DNA of 61,268 bases from JBMNKL01 sp050261495 (GTDB taxonomy: Bacteria; Bacillota; Clostridia; Acetivibrionales; DTU013), in the NCBI GenBank assembly GCA_050261495.1, contig JBLNDI010000038.1:1-61268 (forward strand), read 5' to 3'. The position numbers and the translations under genes were made by a program. This document shows, piece by piece, positions 52,049-60,032 of this stretch. The number at the start of each line of letters is the position of its first letter. Positions within the stretch are counted from its first letter, which is position 1. The notes beneath the pieces were generated by a model, which saw only the letters and a list, made by a program, of their open reading frames with translations, had not been told where the DNA came from and ran no database searches.

Positions 52049-52168
52049 ATGCTGGGATTGCCTGACCCGTGGATAGCCGCCGCTTACCTTCTTTCCATCA
52101 TCAGCGCGGCGGTATGCGTTGTATATGGGCTCGCAAACTGGAACAAGGGAAACGACGAAAGCTGCTGA
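52049..52168 (+). CDS. Symporter small accessory protein (39 residues)
   Basis: A tiny gene that automatic ORF callers miss. It starts at ATG 52049 behind GGAGGGGG and ends with TGA at 52168. The product has an N-terminal MLGLPDPW, one membrane helix (IAAAYLLSIISAAVCVVYGL) and a short polar tail (ANWNKGNDESC). The pattern GL-x-DPW ... VVYG-x-x-NWNKG is what I recognise in the small proteins encoded directly before sodium:solute symporters; the next gene, 306 bp on, is exactly such a transporter. It is therefore predicted to bind or stabilise the transporter in the membrane. The two are separated by the 14 bp tandem repeat at 52188-52326. Confidence 0.85.
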   Translation: MLGLPDPWIAAAYLLSIISAAVCVVYGLANWNKGNDESC

Positions 52169-52187
52169 CGGTTGTTACCGGGTGAGT

Positions 52188-52326
52188 GTTTCCGGATGAA
52201 TGTATCCGGACTGAAGTTTCCGGACGGATGTTTCCGGATGAATGTTTCCGGACGGATGCTCCCGGACGGACGCTGCCGAATAATGCATCCGGACGAAAAT
52301 CTCCGGACGAAAGTTTCCGGACATTT
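52188..52326. repeat. 14 bp tandem repeat, ten units, between accessory protein and symporter
   Basis: Ten consecutive 14-mers (one of 13) follow the pattern GTTTCCGGACGGAT / GTTTCCGGATGAAT, starting at 52188, 52202, 52216, 52230, 52244, 52258, 52272, 52285, 52299 and 52313. Units 3 and 5 are identical, as are 1 and 4. Since 14 is not a multiple of 3, the array does not encode a repeat peptide. It fills much of the 306 bp gap; the remaining part, 52327-52474, is a short leader with no feature except an RBS AGGAGG. Confidence 0.9.
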
Positions 52327-52474
52327 CTTGACGAAAGTTCTGAAAAACAGTCATTTCAAGGATCTTGCGGTTTGAGATAGGCGAAATAAGGTCAAATATC
52401 TTGGAAATAGCATGCTCCTTAAATAAAAGTGAAATTAGAAGTTTCAATCACTTGATTTTTTAAGGAGGCTGATT

Positions 52475-54130
52475 ATGTATACTCCAACCATTATTCTGAT
52501 ATATCTTCTCTTAACAGCTTTTTTTGGATATTTAGGCTACAAAAGAACAAAAACAGCAGCGGATTACCACGTGGCCGGAAGAAACGCGAATCCCGTCATT
52601 ATGGCTTTATCATACGGGGCTACCTTTATCAGCACCTCGGCCATTGTCGGATTTGGCGGGGCGGCCGGGCAATATGGCATGGGTGTTTTGTGGCTGACGT
52701 TCCTGAATATCTTCGTCGGCATATTCATAGCATTTGTGGCATTTGGCAAAAGAACCAGGAAAATCGGGCACAATCTTGATGCTCATACATTTCCGGAATT
52801 GTTGGGCTTAAGGTACCAGTCCAGGTTTATACAGGTCTTTTCGGCTGCTGTTATCCTGGTATTTATGCCTATTTATGCGGCATCGGTAATAAAAGGAGGA
52901 GCGGATTTCATCCAGTCGTTTTTCGGCATCTCGTACCAGGTATCACTGCTAATTTTTGTGTCGGTGGTGGCTGCCTATGTTTTTATGGGCGGCATCAAGG
53001 GCGTCATGTATACCGATGCCTTCCAGGGATTTGTGATGTTCGCGGGCATGACTTTTCTTATAGTATTCACTTACGCCGGGCTTGGCGGGATAACTGCCGC
53101 ACACAGGCAGCTTGCGGAAATGTATAACGATCCGGTGGTAAAGGAACAAGCAGGCGCGCTTATAAAAGGCGGTTTTTCCGGCTGGACCTCCATGCCCCGT
53201 TTTGGAAGCCCCATATGGTGGGGTCTTGTAAGCACCATAGTGATGGGTGTCGGGATTGGCGTGCTCGCGCAGCCGCAGCTCGCGGTCAGGTTCATGACGG
53301 TTAAAAGCGGCAGGGAATTGAACAGGGCGGTTGTATCCGGCGGCGTTTTCATACTGATGATGACAGGCGTGGCATTTACGGTTGGAGCCCTGTCAAACGT
53401 TTATTTTTACCAGCAAAGCGGGAAAATAGCCATAGCGGCGGCAGGCGCCAATGACAAAATAATTCCCGAATTCATAAAGACGTTCATACCCGGATGGTTC
53501 GGGCCGGTTTTCCTGGTCACGCTGCTGGCTGCCGCCATGTCCACGCTAAGCTCGCAGTTCCATACCATGGGTACGGCTCTCGGGAGGGATATCTATGAGA
53601 ATAGTGCCGGCGGCAAACGCGGAAGCCTGATGATTTCGAGAACAGGTATCCTTTTCGGCGTAATTTTAAGCACGGGCATTGCGTGGCTGACTAGCTACCT
53701 GGATGTCAGCATGGCAATCATTGCCACGGGGACTTCGCTGTTCTTCGGACTGTGCGCCGCGTCGTTCCTTCCGGCATACCTGGGATCGCTGTATGTCAGA
53801 AGAATGCCGAGGGCGGCTGCAAAGTGGGGCATGATAGCGGGTTTTGCCGCCAGCTTTTTCTGGATATTTTTCGTACACGAAAAGGAATCCTCGAGCCTGC
53901 AGTTGTGCGCCCTCCTGACGGGCAAGACGTCGATCGTGAAAGAGACGCTGCTGGCGCCGCTGTCCATGGTGGACCCCATTATTGTAGCACTGCCTGTATC
54001 GATAATTGTAACATTAATTTTGACGCTGGTATTGAAACAGGATATTGACGAAAAACACCTGGAAAAATGCTTTGCCGGCGTTGCCAATGGTAAAACCGCG
54101 GTCGGGGAAGGCGCCGCCGTTTTTGAATAA
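52475..54130 (+). CDS. Sodium:solute symporter (SSS family)
   Basis: A 551-residue transporter with about 13 helices, starting MYTPTIILIYLLLTAFFGYLGYKRT. The SSS blocks AADYHVAGRNANPVIMALSYGATFISTSAIVGFGG (helix 1-2, Na+ site region) and the GVLAQPQLAVRFMTVKSGRELNRAV loop are clear. Substrate cannot be assigned; PutP, PanF and acetate-type carriers share this fold. The C-terminal tail is hydrophilic. It is the partner of the 39-residue accessory protein. AAGGAGG lies before the ATG. It is followed by a strong terminator at 54197-54238. Confidence 0.92.
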   Translation: MYTPTIILIYLLLTAFFGYLGYKRTKTAADYHVAGRNANPVIMALSYGATFISTSAIVGFGGAAGQYGMGVLWLTFLNIFVGIFIAFVAFGKRTRKIGHNLDAHTFPELLGLRYQSRFIQVFSAAVILVFMPIYAASVIKGGADFIQSFFGISYQVSLLIFVSVVAAYVFMGGIKGVMYTDAFQGFVMFAGMTFLIVFTYAGLGGITAAHRQLAEMYNDPVVKEQAGALIKGGFSGWTSMPRFGSPIWWGLVSTIVMGVGIGVLAQPQLAVRFMTVKSGRELNRAVVSGGVFILMMTGVAFTVGALSNVYFYQQSGKIAIAAAGANDKIIPEFIKTFIPGWFGPVFLVTLLAAAMSTLSSQFHTMGTALGRDIYENSAGGKRGSLMISRTGILFGVILSTGIAWLTSYLDVSMAIIATGTSLFFGLCAASFLPAYLGSLYVRRMPRAAAKWGMIAGFAASFFWIFFVHEKESSSLQLCALLTGKTSIVKETLLAPLSMVDPIIVALPVSIIVTLILTLVLKQDIDEKHLEKCFAGVANGKTAVGEGAAVFE

Positions 54131-54196
54131 AGATAATTGCCCGGGCTATATGCCATGAATGGTATTTACCCGGGTTACTTGCCCCGGAGGCTGACG

Positions 54197-54238
54197 AAGC
54201 CGGACGGCAGGCCGAAAGAGGCCCGCCGCCCGGCTTTT
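54197..54238 (+). terminator. Intrinsic terminator after the symporter
   Basis: AGCCGGACGGCAGGCC pairs with GGCCCGCCGCCCGGCT around a GAAAGA loop, with bulged A and C bases, and is followed by TTTTGT. A weaker GCCCGGG/CCCGGGT stem lies 5-prime of it near 54139-54170. Confidence 0.75.
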
Positions 54239-54274
54239 GTATCGGGGTCGCTGAGACACGGGACGGCTCTACGC

Positions 54275-54348
54275 CCTGCCTCACTTCAACGCAGACGCCG
54301 GTCATGAGACAGGGGCGAACTAATATCCTGCCTCACTTTAACGCAGAC
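54275..54348. repeat. Direct repeats related to 9444-9485
   Basis: CCTGCCTCACTTCAACGC (54275) and CCTGCCTCACTTTAACGC (54327) are near-identical 22-mers. The first is followed by a GGTCATGAGACAGGGGCGAAC stretch that parallels GATGAAAGCTCAGAGCGAAC at 9466-9485. The rest of the 54131-54555 gap contains the terminator, and before nfnA two versions of TTGCAG-x-TCCTGCAG (54429 and 54498), possibly operator sites. Confidence 0.6.
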
Positions 54349-54555
54349 ACTGTTACTAGCCGTCCGCGGCTTAATGGCAGCAGCTTTGGCGTCCAAGAAA
54401 TATATTAACAGATATAATAAATTATTTATTGCAGTTTGTCCTGCAGTAGTTTAAAATAAAGTGAGTAAGCCTGATTTGATAGAAATTTAACAAGCCTTTG
54501 CAGCATATCCTGCAGTGCATCCTATAGTTTAGTAAGTAATGAATGGGGGGTTTGT

Positions 54556-55401
54556 ATGTTCAGGATAGTAAGAAAAGAAGTGCTGAATCCTTCCGTCAAG
54601 CTGATAGAGGTAGAGGCGCCGTATATCGCCAGGAAAGCGGAACCCGGCCAGTTTGTCATGCTCAGGGTCAGCGAGGAAGGAGAGAGGATTCCCCTGACCA
54701 TTGCGGATTATGACAGGAAAAAAGGAACTGTTACCGTCATATTCCAGGAAGTCGGCAAGACGACCAAGCTGCTTGGGTCGCTTGAAGAGGGCGATTTCCT
54801 GCTGGATTTCGCCGGCCCGCTCGGAGTGGCGAGCCACCTGGAAGGTTACAGGAAAGCGGCTGTGATCGGGGGAGGTCTCGGTACGGCTATTGCGTATCCG
54901 CAGGCTAAGAAGCTTCACAGTCTTGGCGCGGAAGTGGATTCCATCATAGGGTTCAGGAACAGCGAACTGATAATTCTTGAAAACGAGATGAAAGAAGTCA
55001 GTACGCGCCTGTTTGTTACTACGGACGACGGATCTAACGGCAACAAGGGTTTTGTAACCGATGTTCTTAGAAAGCTGCTCGAAGAGGGCAATCATTATGA
55101 CCTTGTAATAGCGATAGGCCCCCTGATCATGATGAAAATGGTTTCGCTGCTTACAAAGCAATACGGCATAAAAACCATCGTTAGCATGAACCCGGTCATG
55201 ATCGACGGCACGGGCATGTGCGGCGGATGCCGCGTTACCGTCGGCGGCAAAACAAAATTCGCTTGCGTGGACGGACCTGATTTTGACGGGCATGAGGTTG
55301 ATTTTGACGAGGCCATTCGAAGACAGGCCATGTACAAAAGCCAGGAGAAACTGTCCATGGAAGAACACATCTGCAAGCTTGGAGGTATCGTTAATGCCTA
55401 A
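54556..55401 (+). CDS. nfnA: NADH-dependent ferredoxin:NADP+ oxidoreductase, small subunit (NfnA)
   Basis: A 281-residue flavoprotein: FAD-binding beta-barrel (about 5-95, EPGQFVMLRV ... IPLTIADY), NAD-binding Rossmann domain (GGGLGTAIAYPQAK ... ), and a C-terminal [2Fe-2S] site DGTGMCGGCRVTVGGKTKFACVDGP with the aspartate and three cysteines of NfnA. With NfnB it transfers electrons between NADH, reduced ferredoxin and NADPH by flavin-based bifurcation in anaerobes. GGGGGG precedes the ATG. Its stop overlaps the nfnB start by 8 bp. Confidence 0.93.
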   Translation: MFRIVRKEVLNPSVKLIEVEAPYIARKAEPGQFVMLRVSEEGERIPLTIADYDRKKGTVTVIFQEVGKTTKLLGSLEEGDFLLDFAGPLGVASHLEGYRKAAVIGGGLGTAIAYPQAKKLHSLGAEVDSIIGFRNSELIILENEMKEVSTRLFVTTDDGSNGNKGFVTDVLRKLLEEGNHYDLVIAIGPLIMMKMVSLLTKQYGIKTIVSMNPVMIDGTGMCGGCRVTVGGKTKFACVDGPDFDGHEVDFDEAIRRQAMYKSQEKLSMEEHICKLGGIVNA

Positions 55402-56791
55402 TATGTCATTGGAAAAAACAAAAATGCCGGAACAGGATCCACAAGTCAGAAGCGGCAATTTCAACGAAGTAGCCCTTGGATATACTGCAGAAATGGCAAT
55501 GAAAGAAGCCGAGAGGTGCCTTCAGTGCAAGCACAGGCCTTGTATTGAGGGATGCCCGGTTAATGTGCAGATTCCGGATTTCATTAAATTGATAAGCGAA
55601 GGCAAATTTGAAGAGGCCTATAAAAAAATTAAAGAAACCAACAGCCTTCCGGCAATTTGCGGCAGGGTATGCCCGCAGGAAACGCAGTGCGAGAATTTGT
55701 GCGTCAGGGGCAAAAAGAGCGAACCTGTCGGCATAGGAAGGCTGGAAAGGTTTGCGGCCGATTGGTTCATTGCAAGCAGGGAGGAGAACATTGAACTCCC
55801 GCCGTCAAACGGAAAGAAAGTCGCCGTTATCGGTTCCGGCCCTGCAGGGCTCACCTGTGCGGGCGATCTGGCAAAGATGGGTTACGATGTGACTATATTT
55901 GAGGCCTTCCATGTGCCGGGCGGCGTCCTTATGTACGGCATACCGGAATTCAGGCTGCCGAAAGCCCTTGTACAGAAGGAGATAGATTTCTTGCGCCGGC
56001 TTGGGGTTAAAATCATGACCAACATGGTTATCGGGAAGGTATTGTCGCTTGACGAACTTTTCGAACAAGGCTTTGAGGCGATATTTATCGGGACCGGCGC
56101 AGGACTCCCGAGCTTTATGAGGATACCCGGCGAGAATCTTAACGGCGTTTATTCCGCCAATGAATTCTTAACGAGGATAAACCTGATGAAAGCGTACAAG
56201 TTTCCTGAGTACGATACGCCGGTCAGGGTGACGGACAAGGTGGCGGTCATAGGAGGCGGAAATGTCGCGATGGACGCCGCAAGATGCGCGAAGAGAATGG
56301 GAGCCGAAACGGTTTATATAGTTTACAGGCGCTCCAGGGCGGAGATGCCTGCCAGGGCAGAGGAAGTACATCACGCGGAAGAAGAAGGCATTATTTTCAA
56401 GCTGCTTACAAACCCGGTCAGGATTATTGGCACCGAGGATGGATGGGTAAAAGGCATGGAATGCATGGAAATGGAACTGGGCGAGCCTGATGCATCCGGA
56501 AGGAGGAGGCCTATTCCAAAGAAGGGCTCTGAGCATGTATTGGACGTTGGGACGGTTATTGTTGCCATCGGGCAAACGCCGAATCCTCTCATCAAGTCAA
56601 CGACCCCCGGACTTGATACACATGAATGGGGAGGCATTATCGTAGACGAAGAGACTTGCGCTACCAGCAGGAAAGGCGTATATGCGGGCGGCGACGCCGT
56701 TACGGGCGCCGCGACGGTAATACTGGCCATGGGCGCCGGCAAAAGGGCAGCAAAGGCCATTGACGAATACCTGCGCAAAAAAAATAAATAA
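55394..56791 (+). CDS. nfnB: NfnB, large subunit of the bifurcating transhydrogenase (GltD-like)
   Basis: A 465-residue protein of the glutamate-synthase-beta family. N-terminal cysteine motifs CLQCKHRPCIEGCP and CGRVCPQETQCENLC bind two [4Fe-4S] clusters; GSGPAGLTCAGDLAKMGYDV is the FAD Rossmann motif and GGGNVAMDAARCAKRMGAETV the NADPH one; the C-terminus has YAGGDAVTGAATVILAMGAGKRAA. The frame is open from 55283, but GGAGG at 55380-55384 and the nfnA overlap fix ATG 55394. Although annotated gltA or gltD in some genomes, the adjacent nfnA and absence of a glutamate synthase large subunit support NfnB. Confidence 0.92.
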   Translation: MPNMSLEKTKMPEQDPQVRSGNFNEVALGYTAEMAMKEAERCLQCKHRPCIEGCPVNVQIPDFIKLISEGKFEEAYKKIKETNSLPAICGRVCPQETQCENLCVRGKKSEPVGIGRLERFAADWFIASREENIELPPSNGKKVAVIGSGPAGLTCAGDLAKMGYDVTIFEAFHVPGGVLMYGIPEFRLPKALVQKEIDFLRRLGVKIMTNMVIGKVLSLDELFEQGFEAIFIGTGAGLPSFMRIPGENLNGVYSANEFLTRINLMKAYKFPEYDTPVRVTDKVAVIGGGNVAMDAARCAKRMGAETVYIVYRRSRAEMPARAEEVHHAEEEGIIFKLLTNPVRIIGTEDGWVKGMECMEMELGEPDASGRRRPIPKKGSEHVLDVGTVIVAIGQTPNPLIKSTTPGLDTHEWGGIIVDEETCATSRKGVYAGGDAVTGAATVILAMGAGKRAAKAIDEYLRKKNK

Positions 56792-56808
56792 AGACGGCGG
56801 GATATTAT

Positions 56809-57132
56809 AAAGGCCGGGTGGGTATAGAGCAAATTTATCACCGGGGCGGCTCGCATATAGGTGCAGGTCAAGTCATCGGATGAAAGCTCCAAGCGACTTC
56901 AGCGCATATGCCTGTAATTTGTTCGGCCGCTTCTAATATGACATCCATGTCATTGCCAGCTAAATCCGCCATCCAGGCGGATTTGCCTCACCATAGTTCT
57001 GCATATGCGGGATTCGCTAAGTCGTTTCATCATATGCCTTGACCCACACCCACATGCAATCCGTGCAAAAGCTACATCCTGCAGCCATTCTTTCATATGA
57101 CGTCAAATTTGCGCTCTGCCCACCCGGCCTTT
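56809..57132. repeat. Large palindromic repeat element, copy B
   Basis: A 324 bp element with the same core as copy A (offset 51,660 bp; about 91 percent identity over 180 ungapped positions). It starts at AAAGGCCGGGTGGG (56809) and ends with its inverted counterpart (57105-57132), an outer stem unlike that of copy A. The core includes the ATGACAT-CC-ATGTCAT hairpin near 56938-56953 and AAATCCGCC/GGCGGATTT. It lies between the nfnB stop (56791) and the V-ATPase promoter (57166), and takes nearly the whole 425 bp gap. Arms inside the core region also pair, as in copy A. Confidence 0.88.
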
Positions 57133-57165
57133 ACAGCAGCTTTCGGGCTGTATACAAAGTGCGCC

Positions 57166-57193
57166 TTGATTAAGGCGTGAATAATGATATAAT
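57166..57193 (+). promoter_or_regulatory. Promoter of the V/A-ATPase operon with palindromic -35
   Basis: TTGATT at 57166-57171 and a perfect TATAAT at 57188-57193, 16 bp spacer, 23 bp before the first start codon. The -35 lies within the palindrome CGCCTT-GATT-AAGGCG (57162-57177), a possible operator. Confidence 0.7.
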
Positions 57194-57216
57194 GTATTGC
57201 AGAGGTGATACAAAAG

Positions 57217-57534
57217 ATGTCCGTCGATATTCTTAAGGATATAGCCGCGGTGGAAGAAGCAGCCGGGCAAATTGAGGCCCAGGCTGTCCAAAACGCAAGG
57301 GATATTGTCGCCGCTGCAAAAAAGGAGGCGGCCTTTATTGCGGAAAAATCCGCCGAACAGGCAGAACGAAAAGCCGGGGAAGTTATTTGCAGCTACGAGG
57401 AAAAGGCCCGCAAAGAAATGGAAAATATAAAAGCACGTATTTTATCACAATGCGGAGAAATCAGGAAATACTCCGGCGAAAAACTCAATGAGGCGGTAGA
57501 TTTCATAATTGAGAGGATTGTGACACACCAGTGA
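57217..57534 (+). CDS. V/A-type ATPase peripheral-stalk subunit G/H
   Basis: A 105-residue, nearly all-helical, alanine/glutamate/lysine-rich coiled coil, typical of the G/H subunit that pairs with subunit E in the peripheral stalk: KDIAAVEEAAGQIEAQAVQNARDIVAAAKKEAAFI. Short size and position before subunit I are the usual grounds for the name. A GTG at 57205 opens the frame, but AGAGGTGAT is spaced correctly for ATG 57217. The stop overlaps the GTG of ntpI by four bases. Confidence 0.8.
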   Translation: MSVDILKDIAAVEEAAGQIEAQAVQNARDIVAAAKKEAAFIAEKSAEQAERKAGEVICSYEEKARKEMENIKARILSQCGEIRKYSGEKLNEAVDFIIERIVTHQ

Positions 57535-59492
57535 TCGTAAAAATGAGCAGGATTACCGTGCTGGGAATGGAGGACCAGCGCAGGGCATTGATTGGCAGCC
57601 TTATGGATATCGGCGCCGTTGAGATAAGCGAAATCGATCTGAAAGAATATGAAAGCATTGCGAGCAACCCTTCGGTTCAGGCCGAGATAACGGATATTGG
57701 AAGCAAATTGGCCGATGTGAGGGCCGCGCTGGCGGTTCTTGAGAAGTATTGCCCGGTAAAAAGGGGCCTGTTTCAAAGCCGCCGCGAAATTACATTATCC
57801 GAATTTAACCAAATCTTGGAGAAGAAAGACCTTACCTGGGATTCCGTCAAGAAAATCAGGGAACAGGAGGAGCGTCTTGTCCGGCTGAAATCCGAGGAAA
57901 ACAAGCTGGACAACATGTACTTGGCGCTGCTGCCCTGGAAATCAATGGATGTACCCATCCAATCCACCGGAACGAAAAAAACCGCATTTGTAATGGGGAC
58001 TGTTCCCGCCTCAATCGATTGGGAAGCAGTGAGCCATGAATTGTCCGAAAAGGTTCCGCTTGCCACGGCGGAAAAAGTGAACAGCGATGCGGACCAGCAT
58101 TATATTACCGTCATATATCACAGGGATACGGAGCAGGAATGCGTTTCATTCCTGAAATCGTACGGGTTTAATAAAGCCGGTTTTCCCGGTATTGAGGGAA
58201 CAGTTGCCGAAAACCTTGAAATGCTGAAATCCCGCCTGCAGGAACTTGAGGCTGAAAGGGAAGAGGCGATTGGCTTGATAAAAAGCCAGGAGGGCGCCAG
58301 GGAATCCATGGAGGTTCTCTATGATGCTTTGAACATGGAGCAAAGCCGTCTGACGGCAATGCAAAGGATTCTTAAAACCGAAAGGGTTTTCATGATTAAG
58401 GGGTGGATTCCCGAAACACTGTCGGAAAGAGTAAAGGCATGGCTTGAGTCTCAATACACCGCATACGTGGATATTCGTGAACCCGCCGAAGATGAAGAAT
58501 TTCCCGTTCTTCTTGAAAATAACGGTTTTGCCGAAGCGGGCGAACCGGTCACGACCATGTACGGATTGCCAAACAGCCGGGAAATTGATCCCAATGCTGT
58601 TATGACGCCGTTTTTCGTGATATTTTTCGGCATGATGCTTTCGGACGGAGGCTATGGACTGGTAATGTCGCTTATTACCGGGTTGGCGCTGTGGAAGCTA
58701 AAGCTTGACAGGAACAAGCGCAAATTTGTGAAGCTTTTGTTCTTCTGCGGCCTTTCAACCGTTTTTTGGGGCGCGATGTTCGGCGGATGGTTCGGCATAA
58801 GCTTTTTTACCAAGTACGCGGTATGGTTTGACGCGGGCTCAAATCCCGAGTTGCTGTTGAGTTGGTCGTTGTTGTTCGGCATAATACATTTATTTGCGGG
58901 ACTTGGCCTGAAAGCGGCAAATATGATTCGCAGGGGGCAATACCTGGACGCTTTGCTGGACGTAGGCGTATGGTACGTGGTGTTCACGGGTTTTGCCATG
59001 TTCCTGTTGCCAAATGTCCCGAAAGTGGATCCGGTTAAGATAGCTCCAATTGCTGAAGCCGGCAAATACGTACTGGCAGCCGGGGCGGTTCTCGTAATTC
59101 TTACGCAGGGAAGAGACAAAAAGAATATAATTGCGAAGTTATTCGGAGGAGTAGCCAAGCTATATGACATTGTAGGATTTTTCAGCGACGTATTGTCATA
59201 TTCAAGGCTCATGGCGCTGGGTATCGCCACATCCGTCATAGCGTCCATTATCAACCAGATGGCTTTTATGTTTGATATGCCCGGCTTGATCAAAATAATT
59301 GTAGGCGGCGTCATACTGATTGTCGGACACGCAGTGGATTTTGCCATAAATGCGCTTGGCGCTTACGTGCATTCATGCAGGCTGCAATTCCTGGAATTTT
59401 TCGGTAAATTCTACGAGGGCGGCGGAGAAGCTTTCGAACCTTTTAAGGCTGAAACTGAATATATATTGATAAAGCCAGGTTCAACCTTATAG
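57531..59492 (+). CDS. ntpI: V/A-type ATP synthase subunit I
   Basis: A 653-residue stator subunit. The cytosolic half (1-340) contains coiled coils that hold the peripheral stalk; the C-terminal half has about eight helices, with FFVIFFGMMLSDGGYGLV, LSWSLLFGIIHLFAGL and SDVLSYSRLMALGIATSVIASIINQM, where the essential arginine (SYSRLM) faces the K ring. Start is GTG 57531, coupled to the preceding gene. Function: ion path between stator and rotor. Confidence 0.94.
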   Translation: MIVKMSRITVLGMEDQRRALIGSLMDIGAVEISEIDLKEYESIASNPSVQAEITDIGSKLADVRAALAVLEKYCPVKRGLFQSRREITLSEFNQILEKKDLTWDSVKKIREQEERLVRLKSEENKLDNMYLALLPWKSMDVPIQSTGTKKTAFVMGTVPASIDWEAVSHELSEKVPLATAEKVNSDADQHYITVIYHRDTEQECVSFLKSYGFNKAGFPGIEGTVAENLEMLKSRLQELEAEREEAIGLIKSQEGARESMEVLYDALNMEQSRLTAMQRILKTERVFMIKGWIPETLSERVKAWLESQYTAYVDIREPAEDEEFPVLLENNGFAEAGEPVTTMYGLPNSREIDPNAVMTPFFVIFFGMMLSDGGYGLVMSLITGLALWKLKLDRNKRKFVKLLFFCGLSTVFWGAMFGGWFGISFFTKYAVWFDAGSNPELLLSWSLLFGIIHLFAGLGLKAANMIRRGQYLDALLDVGVWYVVFTGFAMFLLPNVPKVDPVKIAPIAEAGKYVLAAGAVLVILTQGRDKKNIIAKLFGGVAKLYDIVGFFSDVLSYSRLMALGIATSVIASIINQMAFMFDMPGLIKIIVGGVILIVGHAVDFAINALGAYVHSCRLQFLEFFGKFYEGGGEAFEPFKAETEYILIKPGSTL

Positions 59493-59542
59493 AAATATAT
59501 AGAAATATAACGAAAACTTACTAATTGGAGGTTTGGAAAAAA

Positions 59543-59989
59543 ATGATAATTAACGGACAGGTTTTAGCCATTTTGGGCGCAGCAATTGCTTTTTTTGTTG
59601 CAGGGATGGGATCTTCAAAGGGCTGCGGAATTGCCGGGCAGGTAGGCGCGGGCGTCCTGGCGGAGGATCCTAAAAAATTCGGATCGGTGGTTGTCCTGGA
59701 AGCGCTTCCCGCAACACAGACGATTTACGGATTCGTTATTGCATTCATGATAATAAACAAGGTTACTCCCGATTTGACGATACCGGAAGGGTTTCGTCTC
59801 CTTATTGCAGGACTTCCTGTAGGAATTGTCGGACTGGTATCCGGAATATTCCAGGGTAAGGTTGCAACGGCCGGCATACAGATGGTTTCAAAGCAGCCTA
59901 AAGCAACCGGACAAGCTATTACGCTGGCTATCATGGTTGAAATGTTCGCTATTTTAAGCCTTGTCGTTTCCATTTTGATAATCGGATAA
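59543..59989 (+). CDS. ntpK: V/A-type ATP synthase subunit K, Na+-type
   Basis: A 148-residue proteolipid made of two fused helical hairpins. First hairpin: GSSKGCGIAGQVGAGVLAEDPKKFG and VVLEALPATQTIYGFVIAF; second: GIFQGKVATAGIQMVSKQP and AIMVEMFAILSLVV. The residues that hold Na+ in Enterococcus hirae NtpK (L, T and Q of LPxTQ, Q of the second loop, and the late glutamate in VEMFAI) are all present. The rotor should therefore couple Na+ (or both Na+ and H+), consistent with an anaerobe. GGAGG lies eleven bases before ATG 59543; a TTG at 59525 is less likely. Confidence 0.94.
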   Translation: MIINGQVLAILGAAIAFFVAGMGSSKGCGIAGQVGAGVLAEDPKKFGSVVVLEALPATQTIYGFVIAFMIINKVTPDLTIPEGFRLLIAGLPVGIVGLVSGIFQGKVATAGIQMVSKQPKATGQAITLAIMVEMFAILSLVVSILIIG

Positions 59990-60032
59990 AGACAGGCATG
60001 ATGATGGTATTACGGGTAAAAGGAGTATTCCA

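Noticed and set aside
52188..52326. CRISPR array
   Set aside because: Units are directly adjacent with no spacers and only 14 bp long; no cas genes.
52172..52375. Open frames on both strands over the 14 bp repeat
   Set aside because: They translate the repeat array; the period is not a multiple of three, so no repeat peptide is conserved.
54529..55464. Minus-strand open frame of 311 codons over nfnA
   Set aside because: nfnA has all cofactor motifs on the plus strand; the opposite frame shows none.
54556..56791. Dihydroorotate dehydrogenase electron-transfer subunit plus glutamate synthase
   Set aside because: The pairing, overlap and cysteine motifs match NfnAB; no pyrD or gltB is present.
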